A DNA stretch of 64,000 nucleotides from Gammaproteobacteria bacterium (GTDB taxonomy: Bacteria > Pseudomonadota > Gammaproteobacteria > Steroidobacterales > Steroidobacteraceae). Each line of letters opens with the position of its first letter. Positions within the stretch are counted from its first letter, which is position 1. The stretch spans positions 1 to 64,000 of the forward strand of contig JAGWPY010000057.1 in NCBI GenBank assembly GCA_028870275.1. Direction: 5' to 3'. A program made the translations under genes and the position numbers. The notes below the pieces were generated by a model. It saw only the letters and a list, made by a program, of their open reading frames with translations. It was not told where the DNA came from and did not search any database. Below are positions 48,792 through 57,582 of this stretch, one piece after another.

Positions 48792-48852
48792 GCATGACGC
48801 GCCCGATCGGCGCGTCGTCGGCCGGCCAATCCCGCGTGACCGTGGCGGCTGC

Positions 48853-50523
48853 ATGAAAATCTCGTCTGGCCTGCGCTGCCTCGTTCTCTGCGTGATCGCC
48901 GGATGGCCGCCGGTCGCCGCGCAGGCGGCGAGTTTCACCGATCAGCAGAAGACCAGCATCGCCGAGCCACGCCCGCCGGGGTTGCCGAGCGACGCCGAAC
49001 TGGAGGCGGCCGGCGCGGTCGTCGGCCGCATCGAGATCGAGACGCACAACATCTTCGATCTGTCCGATCCGCGTGAGGACGTGCCGCTGTTCCGTCTGGC
49101 GAACCGGCTGCACATGCGTACCCGCAAATCGGCGATCGCCGCGCAACTGCTGTTCTCCACGGGGCAGAAGTACGATGCGCGTCTGCTCGCCGAGACCGAG
49201 CGCAACCTGCGCGGGCTCGCCTATGTCTACGACGCCCATGTCGTGCCGGTCCGCTATCACGACGGCAAGGTCGACGTGCGGGTGATCACCAAGGACGTCT
49301 GGACGCTCGATCCCGGCGTCTCCTACAGCCGAACCGGGGGCGCCAACAACTCGAGTTTCGAGATCTCCGATTCGAACTTCCTCGGCCGCGGAAAGGCGAT
49401 CGAGTTCTCCCATGGGCGCGACGTGGATCGAACCAGCAATACGGTCGACTGGGCCGATCCGAACGTGATGGGCTCGCGCTGGACGGATGCGTTCGCCTAC
49501 GCCGATTCGAGCGACGGGCGACGGCGTGCGGCGCAGTTCGTCCGACCGTTCTACTCGCTGGAGAGCCGCTGGAGCGCGACGATGAGCGCGCAGACCTATC
49601 AACGCGTGGTGTCGCGCTACGCCTACGGCAAGATTGCCGACCAGTTCGAGGACTCCGAGCACAGCTACGAGCTGAGCGGAGGCCTGTCTTCGGGACTTCG
49701 CGATGGATGGACCCGCCGCTGGCTGGCGGGCCTGCGCTACGACCGCAGTCTGTTCCTCGCCGATCCGGGCAGCTCGCTGCCGGCGGCGCAACTGCCCGCG
49801 AGCCGCAGGCTCGCCTACCCGTTCGTCGGGTTCGATTTCCTGCAGGACGACTACCGCAAGACGGCCGACCTCAATCAGATCGGTCGCACCGAGGATCTCA
49901 ACTTCGGCACCGAGGTGGCGGCGGAGGCCGGCTACTCGGGCGGCGCGACGCCGCGCGCCATCCTGGTCGACGGCCGCGTGAGCACGGGCTTGCGGTTCGA
50001 CGAGCACCAGGCGATGTTCCTCGCCGGAGACTTCGCTTCGCGCATCGAGCGGGGCAGTGCGCGCAACCTGATCGCGGACGCCAGCGCCCGCTACTACTGG
50101 CGCTGGCGTCGCGACTGGGTGCTTTATTCCAGCCTGTCGGGCACCGCCACGCACGCGCTCGATGCCGATGCGCAGTTGACGATCGGCGGAGACAACGGCA
50201 TGCGGGGCTATCCGCTGCGCTACGAGGCGGGCAGCGCCATCGGCCTGTGGACGCTCGAGCAGCGCTTCTATACCAACTGGTATCCGTTCCGGCTGGTGCG
50301 GGTCGGCGGCGCGGTGTTCGCCGACGTCGGCCGTGCCTGGGGAAGCGCGGTGGTCGGCGGCGAGCGGCCGGGCACGCTGGAGGACGTGGGCTTCGGGCTA
50401 CGCCTGGGCAACACCCGCTCCGGACTCGGCAACGTCCTGCACGTCGATCTCGCCTTCCCGCTGAACGCTCCGACGGGGGTCAGCCGCGTGCAGATCCTGG
50501 TGCAGACGATGCAGAGCTTCTGA
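48853..50523 (+). CDS. Omp85/BamA-like outer membrane protein
   Basis: Signal peptide, single POTRA-like region (EIETHNIFDLSDPRED...VRVITKDVWTLDPGVSYSRTGG), beta-barrel-like C-terminus with GGDNGMRGYPLRYEAGSA (VRGY-like) ending in aromatic F. Confidence 0.82.
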   Translation: MKISSGLRCLVLCVIAGWPPVAAQAASFTDQQKTSIAEPRPPGLPSDAELEAAGAVVGRIEIETHNIFDLSDPREDVPLFRLANRLHMRTRKSAIAAQLLFSTGQKYDARLLAETERNLRGLAYVYDAHVVPVRYHDGKVDVRVITKDVWTLDPGVSYSRTGGANNSSFEISDSNFLGRGKAIEFSHGRDVDRTSNTVDWADPNVMGSRWTDAFAYADSSDGRRRAAQFVRPFYSLESRWSATMSAQTYQRVVSRYAYGKIADQFEDSEHSYELSGGLSSGLRDGWTRRWLAGLRYDRSLFLADPGSSLPAAQLPASRRLAYPFVGFDFLQDDYRKTADLNQIGRTEDLNFGTEVAAEAGYSGGATPRAILVDGRVSTGLRFDEHQAMFLAGDFASRIERGSARNLIADASARYYWRWRRDWVLYSSLSGTATHALDADAQLTIGGDNGMRGYPLRYEAGSAIGLWTLEQRFYTNWYPFRLVRVGGAVFADVGRAWGSAVVGGERPGTLEDVGFGLRLGNTRSGLGNVLHVDLAFPLNAPTGVSRVQILVQTMQSF

Positions 50524-50545
50524 CCGCAAAGGGCCGCACCGCGTT

Positions 50546-51061
50546 TCAGTCTCCGCCGTGCTTTCGGCGTCGGGCGATCAGCCATAGAAAGCCGAAACCG
50601 ACCGAGAAGTTGAGCACCCACCAGCCGAATTGGCGCACGCCGCCGTTGTTCTCAGCGCCGCTCGCGGCTTGCGGGCGACGCATGATGCCATCGAGCCTCT
50701 CGCTCCGGCCCGCCACCGTGACCTCGAACGCGATCGCGGTCGGCCCCGGCAGGGCGAGCTCCGGGGAGTCGAGCCGATAGCCGCCGTCGACGCTCGCGAT
50801 GGCGCTCATCGTACGACCCCGGAAGGTGGCGCCGACCACCGCATCCGCCACGGGCGCGTTGTCGAGCCGCCGGCTCAGATGCAGATCGAGGACTTCCCCG
50901 TTCAATACTCCGACCAGACGATAGGTCGCCGAGCGCGCTTCGATGCGCGCCTCGGGAGGGCTGGGGGATCCCGCCGCGAATGCCATCAGCCGGGGCAGAA
51001 CGCTCGCGAGGAGCGCCGCCGCCGCGAGTCGGCGCCGGCGCCGGGCGGCAGGTCCGCTCAT
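50546..51061 (-). CDS. Hypothetical exported protein with C-terminal TM helix
   Basis: Signal-like N-terminus, IG-like middle, C-terminal GWWVLNFSVGFGFLWLIARRRKHGGD; ATGA overlap with the ilvN stop. Confidence 0.7.
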   Translation of the reverse strand: MSGPAARRRRRLAAAALLASVLPRLMAFAAGSPSPPEARIEARSATYRLVGVLNGEVLDLHLSRRLDNAPVADAVVGATFRGRTMSAIASVDGGYRLDSPELALPGPTAIAFEVTVAGRSERLDGIMRRPQAASGAENNGGVRQFGWWVLNFSVGFGFLWLIARRRKHGGD

Positions 51062-51558
51062 CTCACCACGTGCATGCGCGGGTTGGTTCGCGAAATTCCC
51101 AGCGCGCCGCTGCGCACGACTTCGACGACTTCGCCGAATGCGGCCAGGGTCGCGATGAACTCGCCGATCTCGTCTCCGGTGCCGGCGAGTTCGGCCACGA
51201 AGCTGGAGGGATCGACGGTCAGCACCTTGCCGCCGCTGCGCCGCACGGTTTCGGCGACCGATTCAGCCTGGCTCGCCGGGAGCAGCAGCTTGATCAGCAC
51301 GAGTTCGCGCGCGAGATGGTCGCCGCTCGTCATGTCCTCGACCGTGACCACGTCGACCAGCTTCTGCAGCTGGGCGTTGATCTGCGCGATCACGGAGTCG
51401 GATCCGGTGGTGACGAGGGTCAGGCGCGACACGGTCGGGTCGTTGGTCGGCGCGACCGACAGCGATTCGATGTTGTAGCCGCGGCTCGAAATCAGACCCG
51501 TGACGCGGGTGAGGGCACCGGCTTCGTTTTGCAGGTGGATGGCGATCAGGTGGCGCAT
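51058..51558 (-). CDS. ilvN: Acetolactate synthase small subunit
   Basis: MRHLIAIHLQNEAGALTRVTGLISSRGYNIESLSVAPTNDPTVSRLTLVT (ACT domain). Confidence 0.95.
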   Translation of the reverse strand: MRHLIAIHLQNEAGALTRVTGLISSRGYNIESLSVAPTNDPTVSRLTLVTTGSDSVIAQINAQLQKLVDVVTVEDMTSGDHLARELVLIKLLLPASQAESVAETVRRSGGKVLTVDPSSFVAELAGTGDEIGEFIATLAAFGEVVEVVRSGALGISRTNPRMHVVR

Positions 51559-51624
51559 GTCGCCGGTTAGGATAAAGGAGGCGAGCACTTGGGCGCCAGG
51601 GCGATAGCTGCTAGGCTCTGAAGG

Positions 51625-53460
51625 GTGAAAGAACGTCACGAATTGCAGGCGGCTGCGCCGCATCCGCGGGCCGGCGAGACGATGACCGGGGCCGAGATGA
51701 TCGTCCAGGTGCTCGTCGACGAGGGTGTCGATACCGTCTTCGGGTACAGCGGCGGCGCGATCCTGCCGATCTACGATGCGGTTTTCCTCCACAACGAGGC
51801 GAGCGGCGGCTCGATGCCGCTGATCGTTCCGGCGAACGAGCAGGGCGCCGGATTCATGGCCGCGGGCTATGCACGCGCGAGCGGCCGCGTGGGCGTCGCG
51901 CTGGTGACCTCGGGCCCGGGTGCGACCAATACCGTCACGCCGGTGCGCGACTCGATGGCCGATAGCGTGCCGATCGTCGTGATCTGCGGCCAGGTGCCGA
52001 CCAGTGCGATCGGCACCGACGCATTCCAGGAGGCGCCTGTGCCGAGCATCATGGGCGCGGTCGCGAAACACGTCTTCCTGGTCACCGATCCGACGCGCCT
52101 CGAGGCGACGGTGCGGACCGCCTTCGAGATCGCCCGCACCGGGCGTCCCGGACCGGTCGTGCTGGATATCCCCAAGGACGTGCAGAACTGGCGGGGCACC
52201 TTCAACGGGTCTGGTCGATTGCCGGTTCCCGGCTACCGGCAACGGATGCACCGGATCGGCGCGAATCATCTGGGCGAGAGTGCCTGCGACCGATTGCTCG
52301 CCGCGCTCGCCGCCGCCGAACGGCCGCTGATCTACGCGGGCGGCGGAGTGATCAACGGTGAAGCGTCCGAGGCGCTGCGCGCGCTGGTGCGAGAACTGGG
52401 CATTCCGGTGGTGACCACACTGATGGGCATCGGCGCCGTCGATACCCAGGACACCCTGTCGATGCGCATGCTGGGCATGCACGGCGCGGCGTTCGCGAAC
52501 TATGCGGTCGAGGATTGCGACCTGTTGATCGCAATCGGTGCGCGCTTCGACGATCGAGTCGCGGGCCATCCGGCCAGGTTCGCCGGCAACGCGAAGTTCA
52601 TTGCGCATTTCGACATCGATGCCTCCGAGATCAACAAGGTCAAACCCGTCGACTGGAGTCACGTGGGGCTGCTCGCCGACGCGCTCACGACCGTGCTCGA
52701 ACGGGCCCGCAGCCGCGGTTTCAGCAAGGACTGGCAGTCCTGGCGCCGTCATTGCGAAGAGCTGCGGACGAAACATGCCATGAACTACGATCGCTCCAGC
52801 GAGCTCATCCAGCCGCATTACGTGATCGAGGAGATCAACCGCCTGACCCGCGGCGAGGCGGTGATCTGCACCGGGGTCGGACAGCACCAGATGTGGGCCG
52901 CGCAGTATTTCGATTTTCGCAGTCCGCGCCTCTGGCTCACCTCCGGCAGCATGGGCACGATGGGATTCGGGCTGCCCGCCGCGATCGGCGCGCAATTCGC
53001 CGAGCCCGGCCGGCTGGTGATCGATCTCGACGGCGATGCGAGCATCCGCATGAACATCGGCGAACTCGAGACCGTCACCACCTATGACCTGCCGATCAAG
53101 GTCGTCGTCCTGAACAACTGCGGCGACGGCATGGTGAAACAGTGGCAGAAACTGTTCCACAAGGGACGGCTCAGCGCGAGCGACAAGAGCCTGCACAAGA
53201 AAGACTTCGTGAAGGCCGCGCTCGCCGACGGCTTCGGCTATGCGGCGCGGCTGGACCGCAAGGCCGATGCGCCGCGGGTGATCGGAGAATTCATCGCATT
53301 CCGCGGCCCGGCGTTCCTCGAGGTCATGATCGATCCCGATGCGGGGGTCTATCCCATGGTCGGCCCAGGGCAGCCTTACGACGAAATGATCACCGGCGAT
53401 CACATCCCCTCGCGCAAGCGCGTCGACATTACCCCGCCCGGCGAATCCGAGATGTTCTGA
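51625..53460 (+). CDS. ilvB: Acetolactate synthase large subunit
   Basis: VFGYSGGAILPIYDAV...NEQGAGFMAAGYARASGRVGVALVTSGPGATNTVTPVRDSMADSVPIVVICGQVP...GDASIRMNIGELETVTTYDLPIKVVVLNN. Confidence 0.94.
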   Translation: MKERHELQAAAPHPRAGETMTGAEMIVQVLVDEGVDTVFGYSGGAILPIYDAVFLHNEASGGSMPLIVPANEQGAGFMAAGYARASGRVGVALVTSGPGATNTVTPVRDSMADSVPIVVICGQVPTSAIGTDAFQEAPVPSIMGAVAKHVFLVTDPTRLEATVRTAFEIARTGRPGPVVLDIPKDVQNWRGTFNGSGRLPVPGYRQRMHRIGANHLGESACDRLLAALAAAERPLIYAGGGVINGEASEALRALVRELGIPVVTTLMGIGAVDTQDTLSMRMLGMHGAAFANYAVEDCDLLIAIGARFDDRVAGHPARFAGNAKFIAHFDIDASEINKVKPVDWSHVGLLADALTTVLERARSRGFSKDWQSWRRHCEELRTKHAMNYDRSSELIQPHYVIEEINRLTRGEAVICTGVGQHQMWAAQYFDFRSPRLWLTSGSMGTMGFGLPAAIGAQFAEPGRLVIDLDGDASIRMNIGELETVTTYDLPIKVVVLNNCGDGMVKQWQKLFHKGRLSASDKSLHKKDFVKAALADGFGYAARLDRKADAPRVIGEFIAFRGPAFLEVMIDPDAGVYPMVGPGQPYDEMITGDHIPSRKRVDITPPGESEMF

Positions 53461-53494
53461 AGGCCGGCGGCGGCGCCGCGGCGGCCGGTAGCCG

Positions 53495-53920
53495 CTACCA
53501 GGCGCCCGTGTTGGCCATCGACGCCCACGGTTCGGCCGGCGCTCGCGCACCGCCCTGTTGCAACAGTTCGATGGAAATCCCGTCCGGGGAGCGGACGAAG
53601 GCCATGCGCCCATCGCGTGGCGGGCGGTTGATCGTGACGCCGTGATCCAGAAGTCGCTGACAGACCGCGTAGATGTCGTCGACCTCGTAGGCGAGATGGC
53701 CGAAATTGCGGCCCCCCGAATAGACCTCCGGATCCCAGTTATGGGTCAGTTCCACCTGCGCCTCCGGATTGCCCGGAGCGGCGAGGAACACGAGGGTATA
53801 GCGTCCCTGCGGGTAGTCGCGGCGCGACTGCAGCACCAGCCCGAGCGCGTCCCGGTAGAAGCGCAGGGACTGTTCGATGTCGGTGACGCGCACCATCGTA
53901 TGCAGATATTTCATGGCCAT
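53495..53920 (-). CDS. gloA: Lactoylglutathione lyase (glyoxalase I)
   Basis: MAMKYLHTMVRVTDIEQSLRFYRDALGLVLQSRRDYPQGRYTLVFLAAPGNPEAQVELTHNWDPEVYSGGRNFGHLAYEVDDIY. Confidence 0.9.
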   Translation of the reverse strand: MAMKYLHTMVRVTDIEQSLRFYRDALGLVLQSRRDYPQGRYTLVFLAAPGNPEAQVELTHNWDPEVYSGGRNFGHLAYEVDDIYAVCQRLLDHGVTINRPPRDGRMAFVRSPDGISIELLQQGGARAPAEPWASMANTGAW

Positions 53921-54179
53921 CGATCTTCGATCCTCAACATTGGGCGGGAACTGCCGATTCAATGGGGAAGGGTAGCGCATTGTGCCCGGGCTTTGCGGAG
54001 CAGAGGCCCTCGGCGTGCTTGGCTCCACCCGACTGTCACTATTTGGCGACAGATGCCGAAATCTCGAATTCGCTTGTGTCTCTAGCTTTAAGCCATGAAA
54101 AGTATTGGATTTCTGCTCAAGTCGTGATAGCGTCTCGGTCAGGTCGTTCGTTTTGGTTTCAGCTGGCGTCACTTGCGCG

Positions 54180-54311
54180 CAACAAGTGGCCCGAAAGTAA
54201 GAAGGTCGAGCGTGGTCCACTTTTGTGCCGCGCATCTTCCGCCGATGGACGTGCCGGTATGTACCCGGCACCTGTTCCACTAGAATCCCCGGCTCGACCG
54301 GGGTTTTTTTT
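54180..54311 (+). promoter_or_regulatory. Candidate transcription-attenuation leader (possible riboswitch) upstream of the SDR gene
   Basis: GGTCGAGC at 54204-54211 is perfectly complementary to GCTCGACC at 54292-54299 inside a strong intrinsic terminator; intervening GTGCCGG/CCGGCAC hairpin at 54251-54271. Confidence 0.5.
54287..54311 (+). terminator. Intrinsic (Rho-independent) terminator
   Basis: CCCCGG-ctcga-CCGGGG followed immediately by eight T residues. Confidence 0.9.
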
Positions 54312-54371
54312 GCGCGGCCGGCCCGCGCCCGCTCCGGTGCCACCCTGCACCACCTGTCGAGGAGAACGATC

Positions 54372-55055
54372 ATTCCCACCGCACTGATCACCGGCGCCGG
54401 CCGAGGCCTGGGGCTCGAATTCGTCCGGCAATACACAGCCGATGGCTGGCGGGTGCATGCCTGCGCCCGCCAGCCGTCGGCCGCGCTCGGCGAAATCGAG
54501 CGGACCGCATCCGGACTCGTCAGGACGCACACGCTCGACGTGACCGATCACGCGGCCATCGACGCTCTCGCCGAGCAACTGCGCGGGGAGCCGATCGATC
54601 TGCTGCTGAACGTCGCGGGGGTGCTAGTGACCACCGGCTTCGGCAAGACGAACTACGAGACCTGGATGCGGTCGGTGCGCATCAATCTGTTCGCGCCGTT
54701 GAAAATCGCCGAGGCGTTCGTCGATCACGTCGCCGCCGGCGAGGGCCGCCGGATCGTGACCCTGTCGAGCGTCCTGGGTTCGATCGGCGGCAACGCCGCC
54801 GGCGGGATGTACGATTATCGATCGACCAAGGCGGGCGTGAACGCCGTCATGAAGTCGATGAGCCTCGACCTCGCCCGCCGCGGCATCATCGCGGCACCGA
54901 TTCATCCCGGCTGGGTGCGTACCGACATGGGCGGCCCGCGCGCGGAAATCGATCCGCAGACGAGCGTCGCGGGCATGCGGCGCGTGATCGCCGGCCTCAC
55001 CAGCGCCGATACCGGCCGGTTCTTCAACTACCAGGGCGAAGAATTGCCCTGGTAG
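54372..55055 (+). CDS. SDR family oxidoreductase, apparent ATT start
   Basis: (I)PTALITGAGRGLGLEFVRQYTADGWRVHACARQ...YDYRSTKAGVNAVMKSMSLDL; AGGAG at 54360-54364 is spaced 7 nt from ATT at 54372. Confidence 0.88.
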   Translation: MPTALITGAGRGLGLEFVRQYTADGWRVHACARQPSAALGEIERTASGLVRTHTLDVTDHAAIDALAEQLRGEPIDLLLNVAGVLVTTGFGKTNYETWMRSVRINLFAPLKIAEAFVDHVAAGEGRRIVTLSSVLGSIGGNAAGGMYDYRSTKAGVNAVMKSMSLDLARRGIIAAPIHPGWVRTDMGGPRAEIDPQTSVAGMRRVIAGLTSADTGRFFNYQGEELPW

Positions 55056-55068
55056 CGCCAGACGGCGC

Positions 55069-56139
55069 TCAGGCGGCGGCGGAATCCGATGACGGATCGA
55101 CGCCGAGCCGGCGGTGCATGACCGGACTCGTGGTCGTGTACTGCAAATGCACCTTCTCGCCGGGCGAGAGGTGCGCCTTCGCGGCGAAGGCGGCCAGCGC
55201 GGCCTCGTGAAACCCCGAGAGGATCAATTTCTTCTTGCCGGGATAGGTGTTGATGTCGCCGACCGCGAAGATCCCGGGAATCGAGGTCTCGAAGCGCGCC
55301 GTGTCCACTTTCAGCGCCTTGCGTTCGATGTCGAGGCCCCATTCGGCGATCGGTCCCAGTTTTGGGTGGAGTCCGAAGAACACCAGCACCTGATCGGCCG
55401 CGATGCGCCGGGTCAAGCCGTCGCCACTTTGCACGCGCACGCCGCTCAACCGGCCGTCCTGCCGGTCGAGGGCCTGCACCGTGCCTGTGAGAATGTCGGC
55501 GCGGCCATCCTCCTGCAGCCGGCGCAACTTTTCGACGGTCGCGGTCGCCGCGCGGAATTCGGGCCGGCGATGCACCAGCACGAGGCTGCGCGCCGCCGGT
55601 GCAAGCTCGACCGCCCAGTCGAGCGCCGAATCGCCGCCGCCGCAGACGACCAGATCCCGGTCGGCGAATGCGGCCGGATCGCCGACCCGATAGTGAAGCG
55701 CGCTGCCCTCCAGCTCCGCGGCCCCATCGACCTCCAGACGGCGTGGCTGAAACGAGCCGACGCCGGCGGCGATCACCACCACGCCCGCGTCGAACACGGT
55801 ACCCGCCGAGGTGCCGACCAGGAATCGCCCATCGGCGCGGCGTTCGACCCGGGTCACCTCCTGGCCGTAATGCAGGCCGGGTTTGAACGGCGCGATCTGC
55901 TCGAGAAGGCGGGCGGTCAGCTCCTCGCCCGTGCAGACCGGCACGGCCGGAATGTCGTAGATCGGCTTGTCGGGGTAGAGCTCGGTGCACTGTCCGCCGG
56001 GCTGACGCAGCGAATCGACGACCTCGGCCTTGAGGCCGAGCAGGCCGAGTTCGAACACCTGGAACAGGCCGACGGGGCCTGCGCCAACGATCAACGCGTC
56101 GGTGGTCACCGGCGTCTGTTCAGGGAATCGGGCGATCAT
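55069..56139 (-). CDS. Ferredoxin--NADP+ reductase, thioredoxin-reductase-like type
   Basis: TDALIVGAGPVGLFQVFELGLLGLKAEVVDSLRQPGGQCTELYPDKPIYDIPAVPVCTGEEL...DLVVCGGGDSALDWAVELA...IPGIFAVGDINTYPGKKKLILSGFHEAALAAF. Confidence 0.93.
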   Translation of the reverse strand: MIARFPEQTPVTTDALIVGAGPVGLFQVFELGLLGLKAEVVDSLRQPGGQCTELYPDKPIYDIPAVPVCTGEELTARLLEQIAPFKPGLHYGQEVTRVERRADGRFLVGTSAGTVFDAGVVVIAAGVGSFQPRRLEVDGAAELEGSALHYRVGDPAAFADRDLVVCGGGDSALDWAVELAPAARSLVLVHRRPEFRAATATVEKLRRLQEDGRADILTGTVQALDRQDGRLSGVRVQSGDGLTRRIAADQVLVFFGLHPKLGPIAEWGLDIERKALKVDTARFETSIPGIFAVGDINTYPGKKKLILSGFHEAALAAFAAKAHLSPGEKVHLQYTTTSPVMHRRLGVDPSSDSAAA

Positions 56140-56163
56140 CGGGATGACATCCTGTACTGGCGC

Positions 56164-57579
56164 TCAGGCGATTGCGGCCAATTCCCGCGCGAGCACCGTC
56201 TGGGTCGTTTCGAGCCGCTGGTGAAGGGACACGACTTCGCCGACCACGAGCAGCGCCGGTGAGACGGCTCCGCCCGCGCGCATGGCGCGATCGTGAATGT
56301 CGTGCAGGGAGCCGGTCACGATCCGCTGCGAATCGCGGGTCGCCGCGGCGATCAGCGCGACGGGTCGCGTCGCGGGCGCGCCGTGGGCCACGAGCATCGC
56401 GGCGATGTGCGCGATCCGCGCGGTTCCCATGTAGAAGACCACGGTGCGACCGGCCGCGGCGAGCGCCCGCCAATCCGGCTCGCAGGACGCATCGCCCGAC
56501 TGAGCGGTCACGAAGCTCACTTCATGGGCGCAGTCGCGGTGAGTCAGCGGGATCGCCGCGGCTGCCGCGGCGCCCAGGGCTGCGGTGATGCCCGGAATCA
56601 CCCGTGTACGGATGCCCGCTCCGGCGAGGGCTTCCAGTTCCTCTCCGCCGCGGCCGAATACGAACGGGTCGCCGCCCTTGAGCCTCACCACCCGGCGCCC
56701 GAGCCTTGCGTGCTCGATGAGCAGCGCATTGATCGCCTCCTGCGAGGTCGAGCGACCGCCGCCGGTCTTGCCGACCGGTATCCGCAGCGCGTCCCGCCGC
56801 GCCAACTCGAGCACCTCGTCCGAGACCAGTCGATCGTGCAGGATGACGTCGGCGTCCTGCAGGGCGCGCAATGCCTTCAGGGTGAGCAGTTCCGGGTCTC
56901 CGGGTCCCGCACCCACGAGCAGTACCTCGCCCATGGGAGGGGGCCCTCCTGCGTCGTCGGCGAGCGCGCGGGCGGCCAGCCGATCGGCACCCCGCCGATC
57001 GCCCTGGAGCAGTCGGCGCGCCGCCGGTCCGTCGATCAGGGCTTCGTAGAATCGCCGCCGCGCGGAACCGTCGCGCAGCCTGCGCGCGGCCCGACGCAGA
57101 CTTGCGAGCCAGAGCGCGAGACGGCCGAGTTCCACCGGCAGCGCCGCCTCCAGACGTTCGCGCAGCCGGCGGGCGAGCACCGGCGAGGCGCCGCCGGTCG
57201 ACACCGCCACCAGCACCGGGTCGCGGTCGACGATGGCCGGGACGATGAATCGCGAGGCGGCGGCGTCGTCGACCACGTTGACCGGGACGCCCCGCGCGTC
57301 GCAGAGCTTGGCGATCCAGCGGTTCAATGCGCGGCGCGGGGTCGCGACGACCACGATCGTCGCCCCGTCGAGATCCTCGGCGCGGAATTCGCGCGACCAG
57401 TGGATCAGGCGACCCGCGGCAGCGGCCTCCAGAATCGGCGCCTCGGCCTGCGGTGCCACGACCGTGATCAGCGCGCCGCTGCGCTCGAGCAGGACGATCT
57501 TGCGGGCGGCGACCGAACCGGCGCCGACCACCAGTGCTCGCCGACCATGCAGGTCGATGAACGCGGGGAAGTGGCGCAT
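56164..57579 (-). CDS. cysG: Siroheme synthase CysG
   Basis: MRHFPAFIDLHGRRALVVGAGSVAARKIVLLERSGA...VLLVGAGPGDPELLTLKALRALQDADVILHDRLVSDEVL...RLKGGDPFVFGRGGEE. Confidence 0.96.
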   Translation of the reverse strand: MRHFPAFIDLHGRRALVVGAGSVAARKIVLLERSGALITVVAPQAEAPILEAAAAGRLIHWSREFRAEDLDGATIVVVATPRRALNRWIAKLCDARGVPVNVVDDAAASRFIVPAIVDRDPVLVAVSTGGASPVLARRLRERLEAALPVELGRLALWLASLRRAARRLRDGSARRRFYEALIDGPAARRLLQGDRRGADRLAARALADDAGGPPPMGEVLLVGAGPGDPELLTLKALRALQDADVILHDRLVSDEVLELARRDALRIPVGKTGGGRSTSQEAINALLIEHARLGRRVVRLKGGDPFVFGRGGEELEALAGAGIRTRVIPGITAALGAAAAAAIPLTHRDCAHEVSFVTAQSGDASCEPDWRALAAAGRTVVFYMGTARIAHIAAMLVAHGAPATRPVALIAAATRDSQRIVTGSLHDIHDRAMRAGGAVSPALLVVGEVVSLHQRLETTQTVLARELAAIA

Positions 57580-57582
57580 GGT

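Noticed and set aside
51058-53613. 851-aa minus-strand ORF across ilvB and other very long antisense ORFs (38917..41304, 22102..24123, 24379..26085, 43223..45268, 26830..28644)
   Set aside because: Mirror ORFs of high-GC codon bias; translations are Arg/Gly/His-rich without domains, and the opposite strand encodes clear conserved enzymes. Only the true ilvN segment at 51058-51558 is kept.
54030-54060. LexA or NtrC box in ctgtcactatttggcgacag
   Set aside because: CTGT-N12-ACAG has the wrong spacing for LexA, and match to the NtrC site TGCACYA-N3-TGGTGCA is weak; kept only as a generic inverted repeat.
53962-54387. 141-aa plus-strand ORF in the gloA/SDR intergenic region
   Set aside because: Spans the intrinsic terminator including the T8 run (encoding FFL), no recognisable domain and no clear RBS; region is better explained as noncoding leader/sRNA.
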